Positions 9,501 through 19,739 of a DNA stretch of 64,000 nt are shown here, one piece after another. The stretch lies in contig OX442323.1 of the NCBI GenBank assembly GCA_949358305.1, forward strand, positions 2,418,001 through 2,482,000, given 5' to 3'. The notes beneath the pieces were generated by a model. That model did not search any database and was not told the DNA's origin. It saw only the letters and a list, made by a program, of their open reading frames with translations. The translations under genes and the position numbers were made by a program. How positions within the stretch are numbered: the first letter of the stretch is position 1; each line of letters opens with the position of its first letter. Source of the stretch: Strigamia acuminata. Its lineage: Eukaryota > Arthropoda > Chilopoda > Geophilomorpha > Linotaeniidae.

Positions 9501-10777
9501 CTAGTCAGCACCAGAAGCATCGTGCGAACTACACACCCCACAACATGACCAATCCGTGGGAAACAGTGAGTATTGATCTGATGGGACCAAAACCAGCCGG
9601 TCGTTCTCAATTAAAATGGATTTTAGTAATCATTGATAATTGTACGAAGTGGATTGAGGTTTTTCCCTTGGCGACAGCATCAAGTGAATGCGTCGTTAAT
9701 AAAATGAGCGAAGTTTTCCACCGGTGGGGATATCCCAAAAAGATAATCTCCGACAATGGCAAACAATTCGTCTCAACTATTTTCAATGAATTCTGCCAAA
9801 GAAATTACATTGATATAGCCCATATCAGTCCTTACCACGCTGCTGCAAACATTACAGAGCGTGCCAACAGAACTTTGAAAATGATGTTAGCTTTATACTC
9901 AGATATTCACTCACACTGGCCAAAGTTTTTAAATTCTTTTGCTTTTGCGATGCGAACAGCCAAAAGCGAAGCAACGAATTATTCACCGATGATTTTAAAC
10001 ACGGGAAGAAGTGTTCCTCTGCCATTTGATCCGCGTATTACTAAACACGCCATCAAATTTGACAAAGAAAATCCCGAAGCCTACGTATATGGTATTTTAG
10101 ATGTAATTAGACGTGCACACAGCGAGATGCATCGAAAAATTCAGTCGAATTATGAGAAGCACGATCGGTTACACAAAGACAAATATTATATTTGCCAATT
10201 TGCTAAAGGAGATCTCGTGTGGAAAGCCACACATATTTTATCAAATAAGGATAAAGGGATTTCAGCAGGATTCGCTGAGAAACGCGATGGACCGTGGGAA
10301 ATTACGAGAGTTTTAGGCGGAGGTTCCTACGAGTTACGGAAACTTTCCGATAACACGAAGGCCCAAGCAATCAACATTCAGGATTTAATGCCTTATATCC
10401 CAAGTTACCCGATTGAGGAATGGACATCAGATCAGAAAGTTGGTACTAACGAATCGCATCCGACTCCAGACTGGATGACAAGCCAAGTTATTAATTCTAC
10501 GGAATTAATAAATGAACCTGTATCCATGGAAACCGAAGTGTTAGACGAATTCGAAGATTTAGATGAGGAAAAAGAGGAAGAAACTCCTCCAATCCCTTCT
10601 AAAGAAGGCGAGAATCCTCAAACGTCAACGAAAAAGAGGAAAAGATTTCCGTCTCCCGTTCGACAGTCTAAGCGTAAACCCAAACCGAACCCGAAATACG
10701 TGAATGATTTTGTACAATTAATAAATTGTTTAAAAACATGTCAAATTGGGTTAAAACATGATAAATCAGGAGAATAA
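6479..10777 (+). CDS. pol: Pol polyprotein (PR-RT-RH-IN), read by -1 frameshift
   Basis: The frame has no ATG near its start, so it should be made as Gag-Pol through the 6473 signal. Residues below count from the TTG at 6578. The aspartic protease has VDSGA (D121). Reverse transcriptase has LPFGLCNAPSSFQ and YLDD (first Asp 459). RNase H has TDASHSGLGA (D608) and ends at NQVADALSRAP. Integrase has an HHCC zinc domain (from about 929, ending CTHCQQYK), the catalytic Asp near 1000, SDNGKQF and the ITERANRT glutamate region. A GPY/F-like module (DGPWEI) follows. The tail is acidic, then basic (TKKRKRFPSP), possibly a nuclear localisation signal. No chromodomain was seen. All catalytic motifs are present without stops, so this copy may be competent. 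Confidence 0.94.
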   Translation, partial: LVQGVEPISQPPSNEPIPFSELSDNLFFRKPKHLTVPYLDETVNKPPSLVISYEAVPVCRQTSSSTGGVEENLQAMTDQLENLSIFNGKWNAPKKPLKPKVFKLRKLLKIEKWNGKERVELLGKLCSSKLMNGRKDDPRMNVQIGGLNYNALVDSGATQCFIGIQLLSNTEIPVEFIQECPRGMRVCAVGIDHRPLGQVTLCVKWANKKRVTPINFIILQKNVCGLILGHNFMRRTGVNLNPKRAVFTCDDMQGWTAPYETTELNCCLANIKTLNLQGEEVPTSPDWAEKLVEGCDSSVEEKQLLVNVLLDLKNVFRDQLGCTKVAKHSIKFKPGATWKHQPYRMYNPAKKAIMTELVEELEADGLIEPATGPYISHPVIVAKPGGKYRLCIDYRWLNAITEVDAIQMPSIDLLIHHTNQAKYFTSIDLTKGYHQMEMEEEDKSKTAFYTPKGKFQFKRLPFGLCNAPSSFQHLMTKVLGDSLYKHALVYLDDIIIFSDTWENHLLHIRDVLKKLDAANLTINKDKSKFGRTSLRFLGHLISEGSLLPDPDKVSAVRNFPKPTCSKDIQRFIGLANFFRKFIPNIANIARPLTSIMHDQATFVWDCPQITAFETIKDILCDKDQALLHMPDMNKPFVILTDASHSGLGAVLCQDVELFCEKKQRSIMVPKAVAYASRVLHGAEVRYSTPELECLAVVWAIERFRPYIEYTTFTLESDAQALSWLMSTPEPSGRFGRWAVKIQCGAFKINFRRGAMNQVADALSRAPLSALDTPDYDYIEPEEITHFYPTWNGNRCASLQVTTVEHKHFLTNVEINQKVFSESLQSVRFHNSEEKGEDKGCTRENCEHKNIHKCQHESIHTALTDILKVVPPTRQEIIEAQLKDTECSKILVFLKASEKQKKQVTDKHWLNDIRGYTLDARGEDKSVMLIYFAPTDEEELNDSGNGFKAVIPRSLVRRALFACHGHPLTGHAGISKTLDRVKQMYFWPKMSKDTRNYVRSCTHCQQYKPSQHQKHRANYTPHNMTNPWETVSIDLMGPKPAGRSQLKWILVIIDNCTKWIEVFPLATASSECVVNKMSEVFHRWGYPKKIISDNGKQFVSTIFNEFCQRNYIDIAHISPYHAAANITERANRTLKMMLALYSDIHSHWPKFLNSFAFAMRTAKSEATNYSPMILNTGRSVPLPFDPRITKHAIKFDKENPEAYVYGILDVIRRAHSEMHRKIQSNYEKHDRLHKDKYYICQFAKGDLVWKATHILSNKDKGISAGFAEKRDGPWEITRVLGGGSYELRKLSDNTKAQAINIQDLMPYIPSYPIEEWTSDQKVGTNESHPTPDWMTSQVINSTELINEPVSMETEVLDEFEDLDEEKEEETPPIPSKEGENPQTSTKKRKRFPSPVRQSKRKPKPNPKYVNDFVQLINCLKTCQIGLKHDKSGE

Positions 10778-11895
10778 ATTTAGTAAAAAAACTTTATTTA
10801 TTTATTTCTAATATATTCAGAAAGATTGTTAAGTTTTACTAAATTAAAAACATTTTTCGCGAACGTGGATAAAATTTAACAATTGTTTGAGTTATTTCTG
10901 CACGATCTGATTGTATTTAAATTAGTTTACGTGTAAACATTAACTTGGATCTCTGTCCCCCCTTTGGAGTTAGTAGAAACTTCGAGATGAGTAATTAAAA
11001 GCCAATCAGATTACCCCTCGAAACTTCCCTAACCCCCCGTTGGAGAGTATTTTTCTCACTTATCCGCTAAGTTCAATGTTAACCGAGAGTGATACACTTG
11101 GAATATTTTCTGCGCTTTTGACCTCAAAATTCAACTTTCGGTGAGTTACAAAATGCAATACACATTATGCCTGGTAGATATTGATTCAAATTATTCAATA
11201 TCATCAGTTCCCACGAGCGACCCACTGTCGAAAAACACCGACTCTGATTTTTCAACTCGCTCCGAAGTTAGTGTCTCACCAAATCACCACGGAACGTTCA
11301 TTCCTTTCCAGCATATTAACAGTAAACATTTTGTATAAATTATGTTCATGTTAAGACCTAGTGAAGGATTATCCCACGCATATCTTTAGATACTAAGGAG
11401 TCAACCTTCGCTACAAACCAACTTCGACCTCACGAAGGAAGGATTTCAACTATCAAATCGAGATTCCTTCAGTCAGTAAGTTATACTATGATTTATTAAA
11501 ATCAAAGATTGTCTGATAGAGTCTAATTAAGAAAAAATTCAGTTATTTTCGAAATTATGAATTTACACGTGCTATAATCGACACGTGGTACTTTCAAATT
11601 TCACCGCCAGATGGCGAGTTATTTGTCTGGATGATTATTTATTTCCCGAATTGCGGAGAACGAGGAATCCACGTTTATTTTATGAAAATAACCGTGATTG
11701 AATTAATTTCTGTTGCTGAAATTCTTTTGTTAAACAAAATTATTTCAACAATCAAAATTCCGCTTTATCATTTCAATTTCAATTAACGAATTGGTTCTAA
11801 GTTTAATATTCTATAGGATATTTAGTTTAGAACCATTTTTTTTTGGAAAGTTTATCGAATATTAAATTTTTTTAAATTTTAATATAACAGATATT
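10778..11895 (+). other. pol-ORF3 spacer with splice acceptor
   Basis: 1.1 kb without a convincing coding frame. A 65-codon frame at 11141-11338 lacks ATG and motifs. The end is T-rich and finishes in ATAACAG (AG at 11889-11890), five bases before the ORF3 ATG. This is a good 3' splice site for a subgenomic message. Confidence 0.5.
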
Positions 11896-13602
11896 ATGAG
11901 TCGGAAAGGAAAGGCACCTAAACGCCAGTATGTACACTGGGATACTGACGAAGAAGAGGAAGAAACTGATTACCGTTTCGTTAACGCTTCCTCGAATCCC
12001 GAAATTGTGGCCAACTGGGCACGTGATAATCCAGGAGTTGTACCTCCGGAAATCCTCAATGCCATGGGAATTGACGTCCAAGCCCCAGCTCCCAGAAACT
12101 CTGGTCGTAATCAACGAACAGTCGCGTACGTTCATTCGGACGATCAAACCTGGGATCAGTCAGACGAAATACAACGATCTCGGTCTAACTCTCGCCAGGG
12201 CCGTCGAGACAGCTTCCAACAAGGAAATGCATCTCAACGACCTCAAGGACGTCAAACGAATAAGGGCAAGCAACAACGTCCTAACCAGAGTAGTCAGGCC
12301 ATTGTTAAGCAAACGGGTTCCACCATCAACTCGTCCGCCGAGGCTCTCACACGAGGAGGTTCCCAATCCATAAGTGAGATGAATTTACCCTTGTATAGGA
12401 AGGCCCGTAAGGAGATTGTATTCAAAGATCTGGATACCGCCGCCTTAGGAACTTTGATTCCCCCGAACTCGAAAACTGGATTCTGCCCTTTATGTTCTGG
12501 TTGCGGGTGGCTCTCTTCATTAATGAGTGGTGTGCATGCAGTCGTATGCGTAAATTGTCACGGGTCGAAACGTTTAGCATTAAACAAGCTATGGAATGTA
12601 GACATAGAACCATATGTAGTTAAAGGTCTCACAACTCCTACTGCGCGAAACTGGGCAACTTGTCGTAATTGCGGTTTAATTCATAAGGGGCCAGAAATCG
12701 CAATACACGAGGATCCGGCTACCATGTCGAGGGAGAATACACCCCATGGAGGGGTTGTAGCACCTCAAAAATGTACAACCCAAGTAAAAATCCTATCGGA
12801 TTCCTGTTTGGTCAAAGACGAGCCGTCAACTTCCTCGCTACATCAAGTTTCAACTTGGGATAATTTGAACTTGGATTCCTGTACCATGTCCAGTGAGCCC
12901 CCGAGCACCGATATTGTGTATGATCCAAATTTCGATGTGTCGCCTCCGCGCCCCCGCACTCCTACGCCAGAGCCGGTCATTCTTATGATATCACCGTTCA
13001 TGCCACCAACCAACTTGGTAGGGATTGAAAAAGCGAAGGCAGAGGTTAGCCACCATTTTCCCGGTTTATTGGAATCAGCAAAACGAGTTTGTCTGGCACT
13101 AAAAAATGGCTCCACCCCAGATTACTCGATACCCTTGGCGATCATGCAATGGATTTTTCATCCTAGTCGAGTTGAGTCGTTTCAAATGCGCTCATTTGTG
13201 TGGTGTCGGCTCCTGAACCAAATTTCAGCTGAATGTCCGGCAATTGACAACAATTGGCACTCAGGTTTACCCGACCATCACTTGCTCTTTTCTGAGCAAC
13301 CCGTCGTCGTGCGTGATGCTCTTATGGTATCCCCACCTGGTCAGGATGTAGCCACCCCACCGATTCAGGTAGATATTCCTCCGACCCGGGTTAATATCGC
13401 CTCAGAAGTCGTTCCGACGATGGATGCCGAAGTTCTTCCCGTAATAGTGGATGAAGTAATCACGGACGTGGTCGCTGAGGTCACTCCAGAAGTTCTGATG
13501 GAAACTACACTTGAAGCGATAGTTTCCATTGCTGCATCTACCTCCCCTGCCGTTTTCGCATCCGTAGTCAAGGAATTTGCGGAAGACACCGAGTTGGATT
13601 AA
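11896..13602 (+). CDS. ORF3, zinc-motif protein in env position, 568 aa
   Basis: Function unknown. The ORF starts at ATG 11896 right after a splice acceptor. It has an acidic patch (DEEEEETD, about 15-22), an Arg/Gln/Asn-rich stretch (about 95-140) resembling RNA-binding linkers, and a cysteine cluster. The cluster is C197-x2-C-x2-C with the CPLCSGCG pattern, C218-x2-C221-HG, then C256-x2-C259-x3-H263. The first two pairs resemble the CxxCxGxG repeats of DnaJ-type zinc fingers. A helical region (about 375-470) and a Val/Thr/Pro-rich tail follow. No signal peptide, fusion peptide or transmembrane helix is visible, so it is not a normal Env. Its length and lack of stops in an element with matching LTRs suggest it is under selection. 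An accessory nucleic-acid-binding protein is inference. Confidence 0.8.
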   Translation: MSRKGKAPKRQYVHWDTDEEEEETDYRFVNASSNPEIVANWARDNPGVVPPEILNAMGIDVQAPAPRNSGRNQRTVAYVHSDDQTWDQSDEIQRSRSNSRQGRRDSFQQGNASQRPQGRQTNKGKQQRPNQSSQAIVKQTGSTINSSAEALTRGGSQSISEMNLPLYRKARKEIVFKDLDTAALGTLIPPNSKTGFCPLCSGCGWLSSLMSGVHAVVCVNCHGSKRLALNKLWNVDIEPYVVKGLTTPTARNWATCRNCGLIHKGPEIAIHEDPATMSRENTPHGGVVAPQKCTTQVKILSDSCLVKDEPSTSSLHQVSTWDNLNLDSCTMSSEPPSTDIVYDPNFDVSPPRPRTPTPEPVILMISPFMPPTNLVGIEKAKAEVSHHFPGLLESAKRVCLALKNGSTPDYSIPLAIMQWIFHPSRVESFQMRSFVWCRLLNQISAECPAIDNNWHSGLPDHHLLFSEQPVVVRDALMVSPPGQDVATPPIQVDIPPTRVNIASEVVPTMDAEVLPVIVDEVITDVVAEVTPEVLMETTLEAIVSIAASTSPAVFASVVKEFAEDTELD

Positions 13603-14217
13603 AAGTAATGTTCAGATATGGGGATCAGTTACTTTCTCCATATCTCTTCGAACCGAAGTAACGAATCTATCTCGGTATTTTCATACAAAGTTTGAGCGGA
13701 TGTTGTGTTTATTTAATAACAATGAAAATTTTATAACCTTTTATAACGTTTTTTGAGTCTAGTGTGTTCGGTGGTACATAATACTAAATTTTAATTGTTA
13801 TTTCTTAAGATTTATGACGTATTTATTTTTTGCAATAATTTCATTTTTTTAAATTCAAAATTATTTATTGTGAATCTAAAGAGTCAAATTTTATTAATTC
13901 TGTTATTACAATTTTGGTGTTATTTGTGAAGAATTTCTGTTGTGGAGATAAGTCCTCTCTGTAAGTGAAAGAAATCTGTTAGATTTAAGTTCATTTTTAC
14001 GCAAAGTGAATAATCGTTTATTTTCTTAAAATATTAATAAATCTTTGAAGCATTTTTGAACTTAGAGTCAATATTTATTTATATCTTGATATAAAGTAAG
14101 TTTACTCACCAAAGGTGGAATCCCAGATGCGATTGATGCCAGTATAAACCGTAAATCTCCAGGTATATCAGTAAATAGTATGTAAATACAAGTATTGACA
14201 TATATTTAAGGGGGACT
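13603..14217 (+). other. 3' untranslated region and polypurine tract
   Basis: AT-rich sequence after ORF3. The last bases before the right LTR read TTTAAGGGGGACT, whose purine run (about 14208-14215) is the likely plus-strand primer. No other ORF. Confidence 0.6.
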
Positions 14218-15781
14218 TGTGACGGTTACACTGTCATACACTTTGCTAGTTAAAGACGATTATTTCGTCAATAGATGGCGTTCTCGTGTTTTAGCGGTAA
14301 TTTTGAACTTCGATCATTTTTTAAGTAATTTAATATATAAATTATTATTTATATATTGAATTCACTTTAGTTTATAGTTATTAAACATGTTAATATGTTT
14401 TAAATGTTGTTTTATTCAGTTTACTACATAATTCTATTGAATTATGCATAAACCTCACACCTGGTGTAGATATCCCTCACTACCACTGTGAGTAGAATTC
14501 CATTACGGATTATAGTCAGAGACTTAATCCGAAATGTATCCTGTGTATCCGGTTCTTAGGACGGACCTAATAGAAGACTATGTCCTGGCTATCCACTTCC
14601 TAGAGCCTAGGATTGGAAGGATTTAGGTGACCAGTGATCCCATTGGATCAATGATTAGCCTATTGTCCAGTACGAGTATATATTCCGTGTAAACCGGAAA
14701 TATCTCGCTCTTGTCCTGTTTTCTGTTTTGTTACTTGTTACTTGAGCGCTAATTATACTTCACGTCGATCCAACAGTCCGTTGTAGAATACCAGTTATTT
14801 AGTGTAAGAATCTAGAGTGAGTAGAAGACTCACAGACACACTGCCCGCCTCTTCATGCCAACATTCCGTTGTAGAAATCGTAAGTTTACTTGCATTTAAG
14901 TGTAGATTCTAGAGTGGGGTACAACCCACAGACACACTCCCTCCGCTTCATGCCAACATCCCGTTGTAGAATGTAGAATCTAGAGTGGAGTAAAATTCAC
15001 AGACACATTGGTAATGTAGCATCTAGAGTGGAGTATTAATTATTTCACAGACGCATTATCAGGATAACCGAGCGGAGTAATTTCCCGGTTATTCTCCCGC
15101 CCGCCAGAACCGAGCGGAGTAATTTCCCGGTAATGGATAACCTTTCCTGCGAGAAACTACTGATTCAATTCGTTGTTGGACGATGGAACATCTAATTATT
15201 ATTTTGATGTTGATTGCACTTGGGGCAAAGATAGCTCGGCGCTATTTTAATTTATCTTTCGTTTTCACAGTTATATATTTCACGTCACGAATATAATATC
15301 ATGTCAAATTCTATTGAATTTACATGAATATTTATTTCAATTGTTTCGTCATGTTTATGACCGCGCTTTGCAATTATTATTCATATAATAATTACAAGTG
15401 TGACGACTGCAGAAAAGTCAACCGCACCTCTCGGATATAATTCACCTAAGCCTAACCATTACACACCTTTCAGAACTAGCCCAGGAACCACGAAAATCCA
15501 GACTAAGATGACATCTTTTACGTCCTAACAATAAGACCGTTAAATATTCTTATTTGTTCGACTGAAAACCGCAAGTGATATTATTATAGGGCTTTTGCCG
15601 ACCGATTGTATAGTTTAACTTGCAGAATTTCGACCATTTGTCGGTCTAGTATTTATATAAGTTCGAACCGGAATAAATTGTCATATGATTTGAGAAATCA
15701 CAAGCCTCCGTATTTTACACTTTCACACAAGTTCTCGCTCTAATTTTCTAGCAATTGTATCTCGCAAAGTCAATCGTCACA
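14218..15781 (+). repeat. Right LTR (1,564 bp)
   Basis: Same length as the left LTR at a constant offset of 12,278 bp, with the same TGTGACG and CGTCACA ends. TGTT follows directly. I saw no substitution in the stretches compared. Confidence 0.95.
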
Positions 15782-16007
15782 TGTTTGAATCACTTAACGA
15801 GTTTCATTATTGAAAATCCATGATCTTACATCCTGCCCCAAGTAGTGCAATTTCTTACCAAATTTATACTTAAAAAAGAAACGAACCAAATTGGCTATGG
15901 ATGTTCCAAATTTCAAAAATAAAATTATTTTGTGTTTTACTTCAATTTTAAAACAAAAATGACATTATTTCCTGTCCTATAACATGATCAAACTTAAAAT
16001 ACACTTA
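15782..16007. other. Flank containing a dispersed repeat
   Basis: Bases 15913-16005 closely resemble 19023-19122 (shared TTTTGTGTTTTACTTCAATT and ATGACAT). This is an unnamed dispersed repeat. No gene. Confidence 0.5.
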
Positions 16008-16620
16008 CCGTATTTTCGCAATTAAGAGCCGTGGCTCTTATTCAAAACTGCCACTTGCAGCCGCGGCTATTAATCGAGGGCGGCTCTTATTTCAAATAGT
16101 GGCCAATATCAATGTTGCATTCATTGAACGTTCGTTATGTTTGCTCTACTTTCATTACATTTACCATAAACTTAAGTCATTAGGCTATTATATCAAATCG
16201 CCTCTTTCAGTCACGACTCTAAAGGCTATTTTATATTGTTGCAAAATTTAGCACGCGAAATGGTCGCGCCCAAAAATTCACATGAAAAAATTTGCTTCTC
16301 ATGTTCTCAATGAAGCAAAGAGAAGTGATAAAGTGAAGTCTCGTTTCAGACGAGATTGTGCGAGAATCAATTGTGAAGTTGGTGACGACCTACGCCATCT
16401 CTTTTGTCATTGGCCAACGTGTGCAAACTTTCCAAGCGAAGCAAAAAAGTAGACTTCAAGTCTACTCTGAAATTTCCCGTGCGAAGGGTTGCCACACGAA
16501 CTTTCACGTGCGAAATTTTCGCGTTTGCATCAATTCAAACGCAATTTCGCAACAATGTAAACGAGCCTTTATTCGAGAGCGGCTACAATTCGAGGGCAAC
16601 TCTTAATCGGTTAAACACGG
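16008..16620. mobile_element. CCGTA-ended MITE, TA target, 613 bp
   Basis: It starts CCGTATTTTCGCAATTAAGA and ends in a degenerate complement (GGTTAAACACGG), flanked by TA on both sides. GAGCCGCGGCTCTTA-like palindromes are typical of this family, which also occurs at 47444, 48796 and, as fragments, at 27725, 34004 and 52853. Short frames inside show no transposase motif. Confidence 0.75.
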
Positions 16621-17635
16621 TAAACTAAAATGGCTAAAACACAAGTATTTTTATTTTTGAATGCAGCTACTGCAAAGACTTTCTTAAAGACCCAAACTTT
16701 CATTCACACCGAGAAGTGAAAAACCAAATCGGGTGCATATAATGCTAAAATAAATTAAATAAACAACAACAAACTGATTAATAAAAGTAATTTAGAACGC
16801 GATACCAAAATATTGATGCTTTATTTCCTACATGTGCAACAATCTTGACATTCGCTACGTTAAATGTACATGCAGGCGTTTTTCAATGACCAGATGGGTT
16901 TCCCACTGCAGCTTTACATAATAAAAATGCACTACTTAGAAACGAGACAACATCATTATATTTGTATGACCACATTTAGATTGCTCGTATCCCCGCTTGC
17001 CAAATAAATTCCACTTGATGAATAATAGATTAAACTTGTCTTACGAGACTACGGAAAAAAAATTTCAAAGATTAGAATGTTCTCAGAAAGTTGAATAGAA
17101 TGAAAACCACATCAAAAAACTAGTAGCAGTAACTTATTTTGACGAAATAAAAATCTGCAATATTTATCTGGCTAAGGAAACTTTTGGTAAGTCGCTACAG
17201 CGGGGTGGGATTGGTATTGGCAACCACAAGTAATTTATTTTTCTACATTTTACTTATTTCCTCCACCATTCTCAGCAATCAATAAAGTAAATCTTCACGT
17301 GTACACCATAACCTTGTATGTTGTTGCAATCTGAGCTAATAAACAAAATTCTGTGTCTCTCTTATTAAGTGTAACTACCACCATAAGCCTTCAAAGAATC
17401 CAATTATGATATTTCATATTAGAGGGCTGCATTCCATCTTATTGTTGTTTCATTTCTAAGGTAGTGATTGCACTCATGATTTTTCTGCCAATTACTAACG
17501 GGTGGACTAACATTGCTGAAATTTTACAGATGGCTTAAACCCTAATGTCCTCTAATGTCTAATGTCTAATCTCTCACCAACTGGTAGAAAATGTAAAAAG
17601 ATCGCATATAAGGACAGATTCCCGTAAACGCAAAT
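16621..17635. other. Intergenic, diverged repeat only
   Basis: No gene. The stretch at about 16795-16880 resembles 26723-26805 (shared TTTCCT, TGTGCAACAA and CTTGACA blocks) and is probably an old retroposon. Confidence 0.4.
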
Positions 17636-17850
17636 AAAAACCATGCTTTTTTGGTAGAGACAAGATTTATTGTGTTTAAAAAAGGGGTTTACATTTCTTA
17701 AAACAGGAACAAAAGGTTATAATTGAGAAAATATTACTAAAAACTAGACTCCTGTTTACAAGTCATCCGACCTCATACACTAAACGCCGTAACAATATTG
17801 GCTTCCCTGCACCACTCTGCGCACCGACGCACTAGGTGCATTCAAAAACT
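17636..17850. repeat. Dispersed repeat, copy 1
   Basis: Similar to 23945-24150: both have ACATGC/CCATGCTTTTTT, a CAAG-TTTATTGT block and a later TTGGCTTCYCTGCAC block in the same order. The class is unknown. Confidence 0.55.
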
Positions 17851-19022
17851 CTAAAACGTATGCAAAACTCGTTTCGTGTTTGTACGTGACGTCATTCCCA
17901 TTGAATAACATTCCCAATCCAAACTATGGTTTGTTATCTCTGTCTTGTTTTTACATCCGCGATTTTCAGGGTACAAATTAAACAGCGAATACTTGCTCGC
18001 TGGTCGCCCAGATAATTTGCATGGAGATTATCCAGTTTCAAGTCGATTACTTTCTAAAGATGCCCAAATAACCACAGGTTAAACGACTGCACGCACAAGA
18101 CTTTAAAATCAGACAGTTCCTCATGTTATTGTGGCCAAACATACTAAACCAATCAGAAAATCAATAGTCCCTGCTTGCTAATTTAACCAGCTAGAATTCT
18201 GCATCCTAAGTTATTACTATTCAACTACCAGCAGCATAAGCAAACAAATTTTACTAAATAAAGCCCCATTTGCATATAACGATTAGGATCAGTGAGCAAT
18301 TGAATTATTCATAAGAGTGTGTCCACTATCTTCCCATACCTGCGGATGTGTAGTTTCCATTAAAGCAGTGACCGCCTCAATTCTTCGGCAAAAGGATTTT
18401 CTCTATGGCCATTAAAGCCGCTCGCCGTGTGCAAAAATATTTGCACATTTGATTCCTCAGTTCCAAAGACATTTAAAAGTACAAAGGAAAAAAATGACTC
18501 GCACACTGTCGCACCGGAACAAATCCGGCGCCAACACTGCACAGAATAATTTTAAAGAATTATTGGAATATCAATGATCCACGCACAAGAGCTTCCTTAA
18601 CCCGTGGCACCACTTGCAGCATCAGCCATTGATCATTTTCATCATTTTCTCTATCTCCTGTTGAACTCCACATCAGATGCATTGGTGGATGTCAGTGGAG
18701 CTTTGCCATCATCGCTCACGCCACTGGGATAGGAAACACGAGGAAACAAATATAAACCCTAACAACAACCCGACGTGAAGCCCAAAGCTATCAGCAACTC
18801 TGCACAAGATGAAATGGAGGAGGACTTTAGCTGATACATCGAGACACAGCAAGCACAGAAAAGTGACAAAACCTGTGAAAAATTGTCGGGAAAGATGCAA
18901 AGTGCACACATGAATTATTTTTTTCAATTTGTGAATGTCTTCGTGAAACTTGGAAACATTTAAATCGTTGTAGGAGATCTCGCTTAACGCATTTTCGCTA
19001 CAACGCCATTTCAAACACTAGC
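17851..19022. other. Intergenic, no supported gene
   Basis: Mixed-composition sequence. A 101-codon minus-strand frame at 18709-19014 has a hydrophobic stretch but no recognisable family or flanking exon signals, so I do not call it. Confidence 0.4.
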
Positions 19023-19196
19023 TATATTCAAAAACTAAAATATTTTGTGTTTTACTTCAATTTTAAACCAAAAATGACATCATTTCCTGTTTAAACCCAT
19101 GTTAAAACTTAAAATAAACGTAAACTAAAATTTTACAATAGTCAATATTTTTAAATTTAATTTTCAAGCAACAATTCTCATCGAGAGATGGTGCTG

Positions 19197-19223
19197 ACAC
19201 ACACACACACACACACACACACA
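19197..19223. repeat. (AC)n microsatellite
   Basis: About 13.5 uninterrupted AC units. Confidence 0.95.
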
Positions 19224-19296
19224 TTGCTTATTTTTCTCACCACAGACCAATACTGATGGCAAACACGCCAACTAACAACAGCAAAACAACACTTAC

Positions 19297-19739
19297 TACT
19301 CCTAAACTCAAGTTGCACTCAAAAAGGCACTTTACAATGTGTACTCCCATTGGTCGAGCCAGTTTACTACTAACTCCAGACTGTATACTACTTCTAGGAG
19401 AAGTAGTTTTGATTTTGATTTATTTTTGTGATTGTTATGACTACTTTAATTATTGTAATTTTGATTTTTCTTAGTATAAAATGTTATTTCCATCATTGAA
19501 ATGAAGTTTTACGCATAAAAAAATGTCAAATTTATGTTTGTTATGTTTATTGGTTACTACGTCTGGATAGTAAACAATTTTGAATTTTTGGCAGTTGCCT
19601 AGGCAATCGATTACAATGTCTGTACATTGTAATGCAATTCTGGTGTTTGGGTCTACTTTTCCGGATCACTACAACAGTAAACTGCCTCGACCAATAGGAC
19701 CAGAGATTGTAAAGTGCCTTTTTGAGTGCAACTCGAGTA
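19297..19739. mobile_element. TACTC-family MITE, copy A
   Basis: Inverted ends of about 55 bp share CAAGTTGCACTCAAAAAGGC and its complement. The subterminal CCATTGGTCGAGCC motif is the family hallmark, and TA flanks the right end. Relatives are at 27043, 36991, 44638 and 50192. The left limit is approximate. Confidence 0.75.

Larger units (their letters stand above)
1940..15781 (+). mobile_element. Full-length Ty3/Gypsy LTR retrotransposon, 13.8 kb
   Basis: The element has two 1,564-bp direct LTRs, a 4-bp target duplication, a tRNA-Gln primer site, a purine-rich tract before the right LTR, and three long ORFs in order gag, pol, ORF3. The pol order is protease, reverse transcriptase, RNase H, integrase, which is the Ty3/Gypsy order. 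Neither gag nor pol has an internal stop. The LTRs keep a constant offset of 12,278 bp and looked identical wherever I compared them, so the insertion is probably recent. It is unusually long, because of the LTRs, an 880-bp leader and the extra ORF with its flanks. Confidence 0.95.

Noticed and set aside
11896-13602. Reading ORF3 as an envelope gene
   Set aside because: Position alone suggests it, but there is no signal peptide, cleavage site, fusion peptide or transmembrane helix.
18709-19014. 101-codon minus-strand frame with hydrophobic stretch
   Set aside because: No family resemblance, no exon signals, and length within chance expectation.
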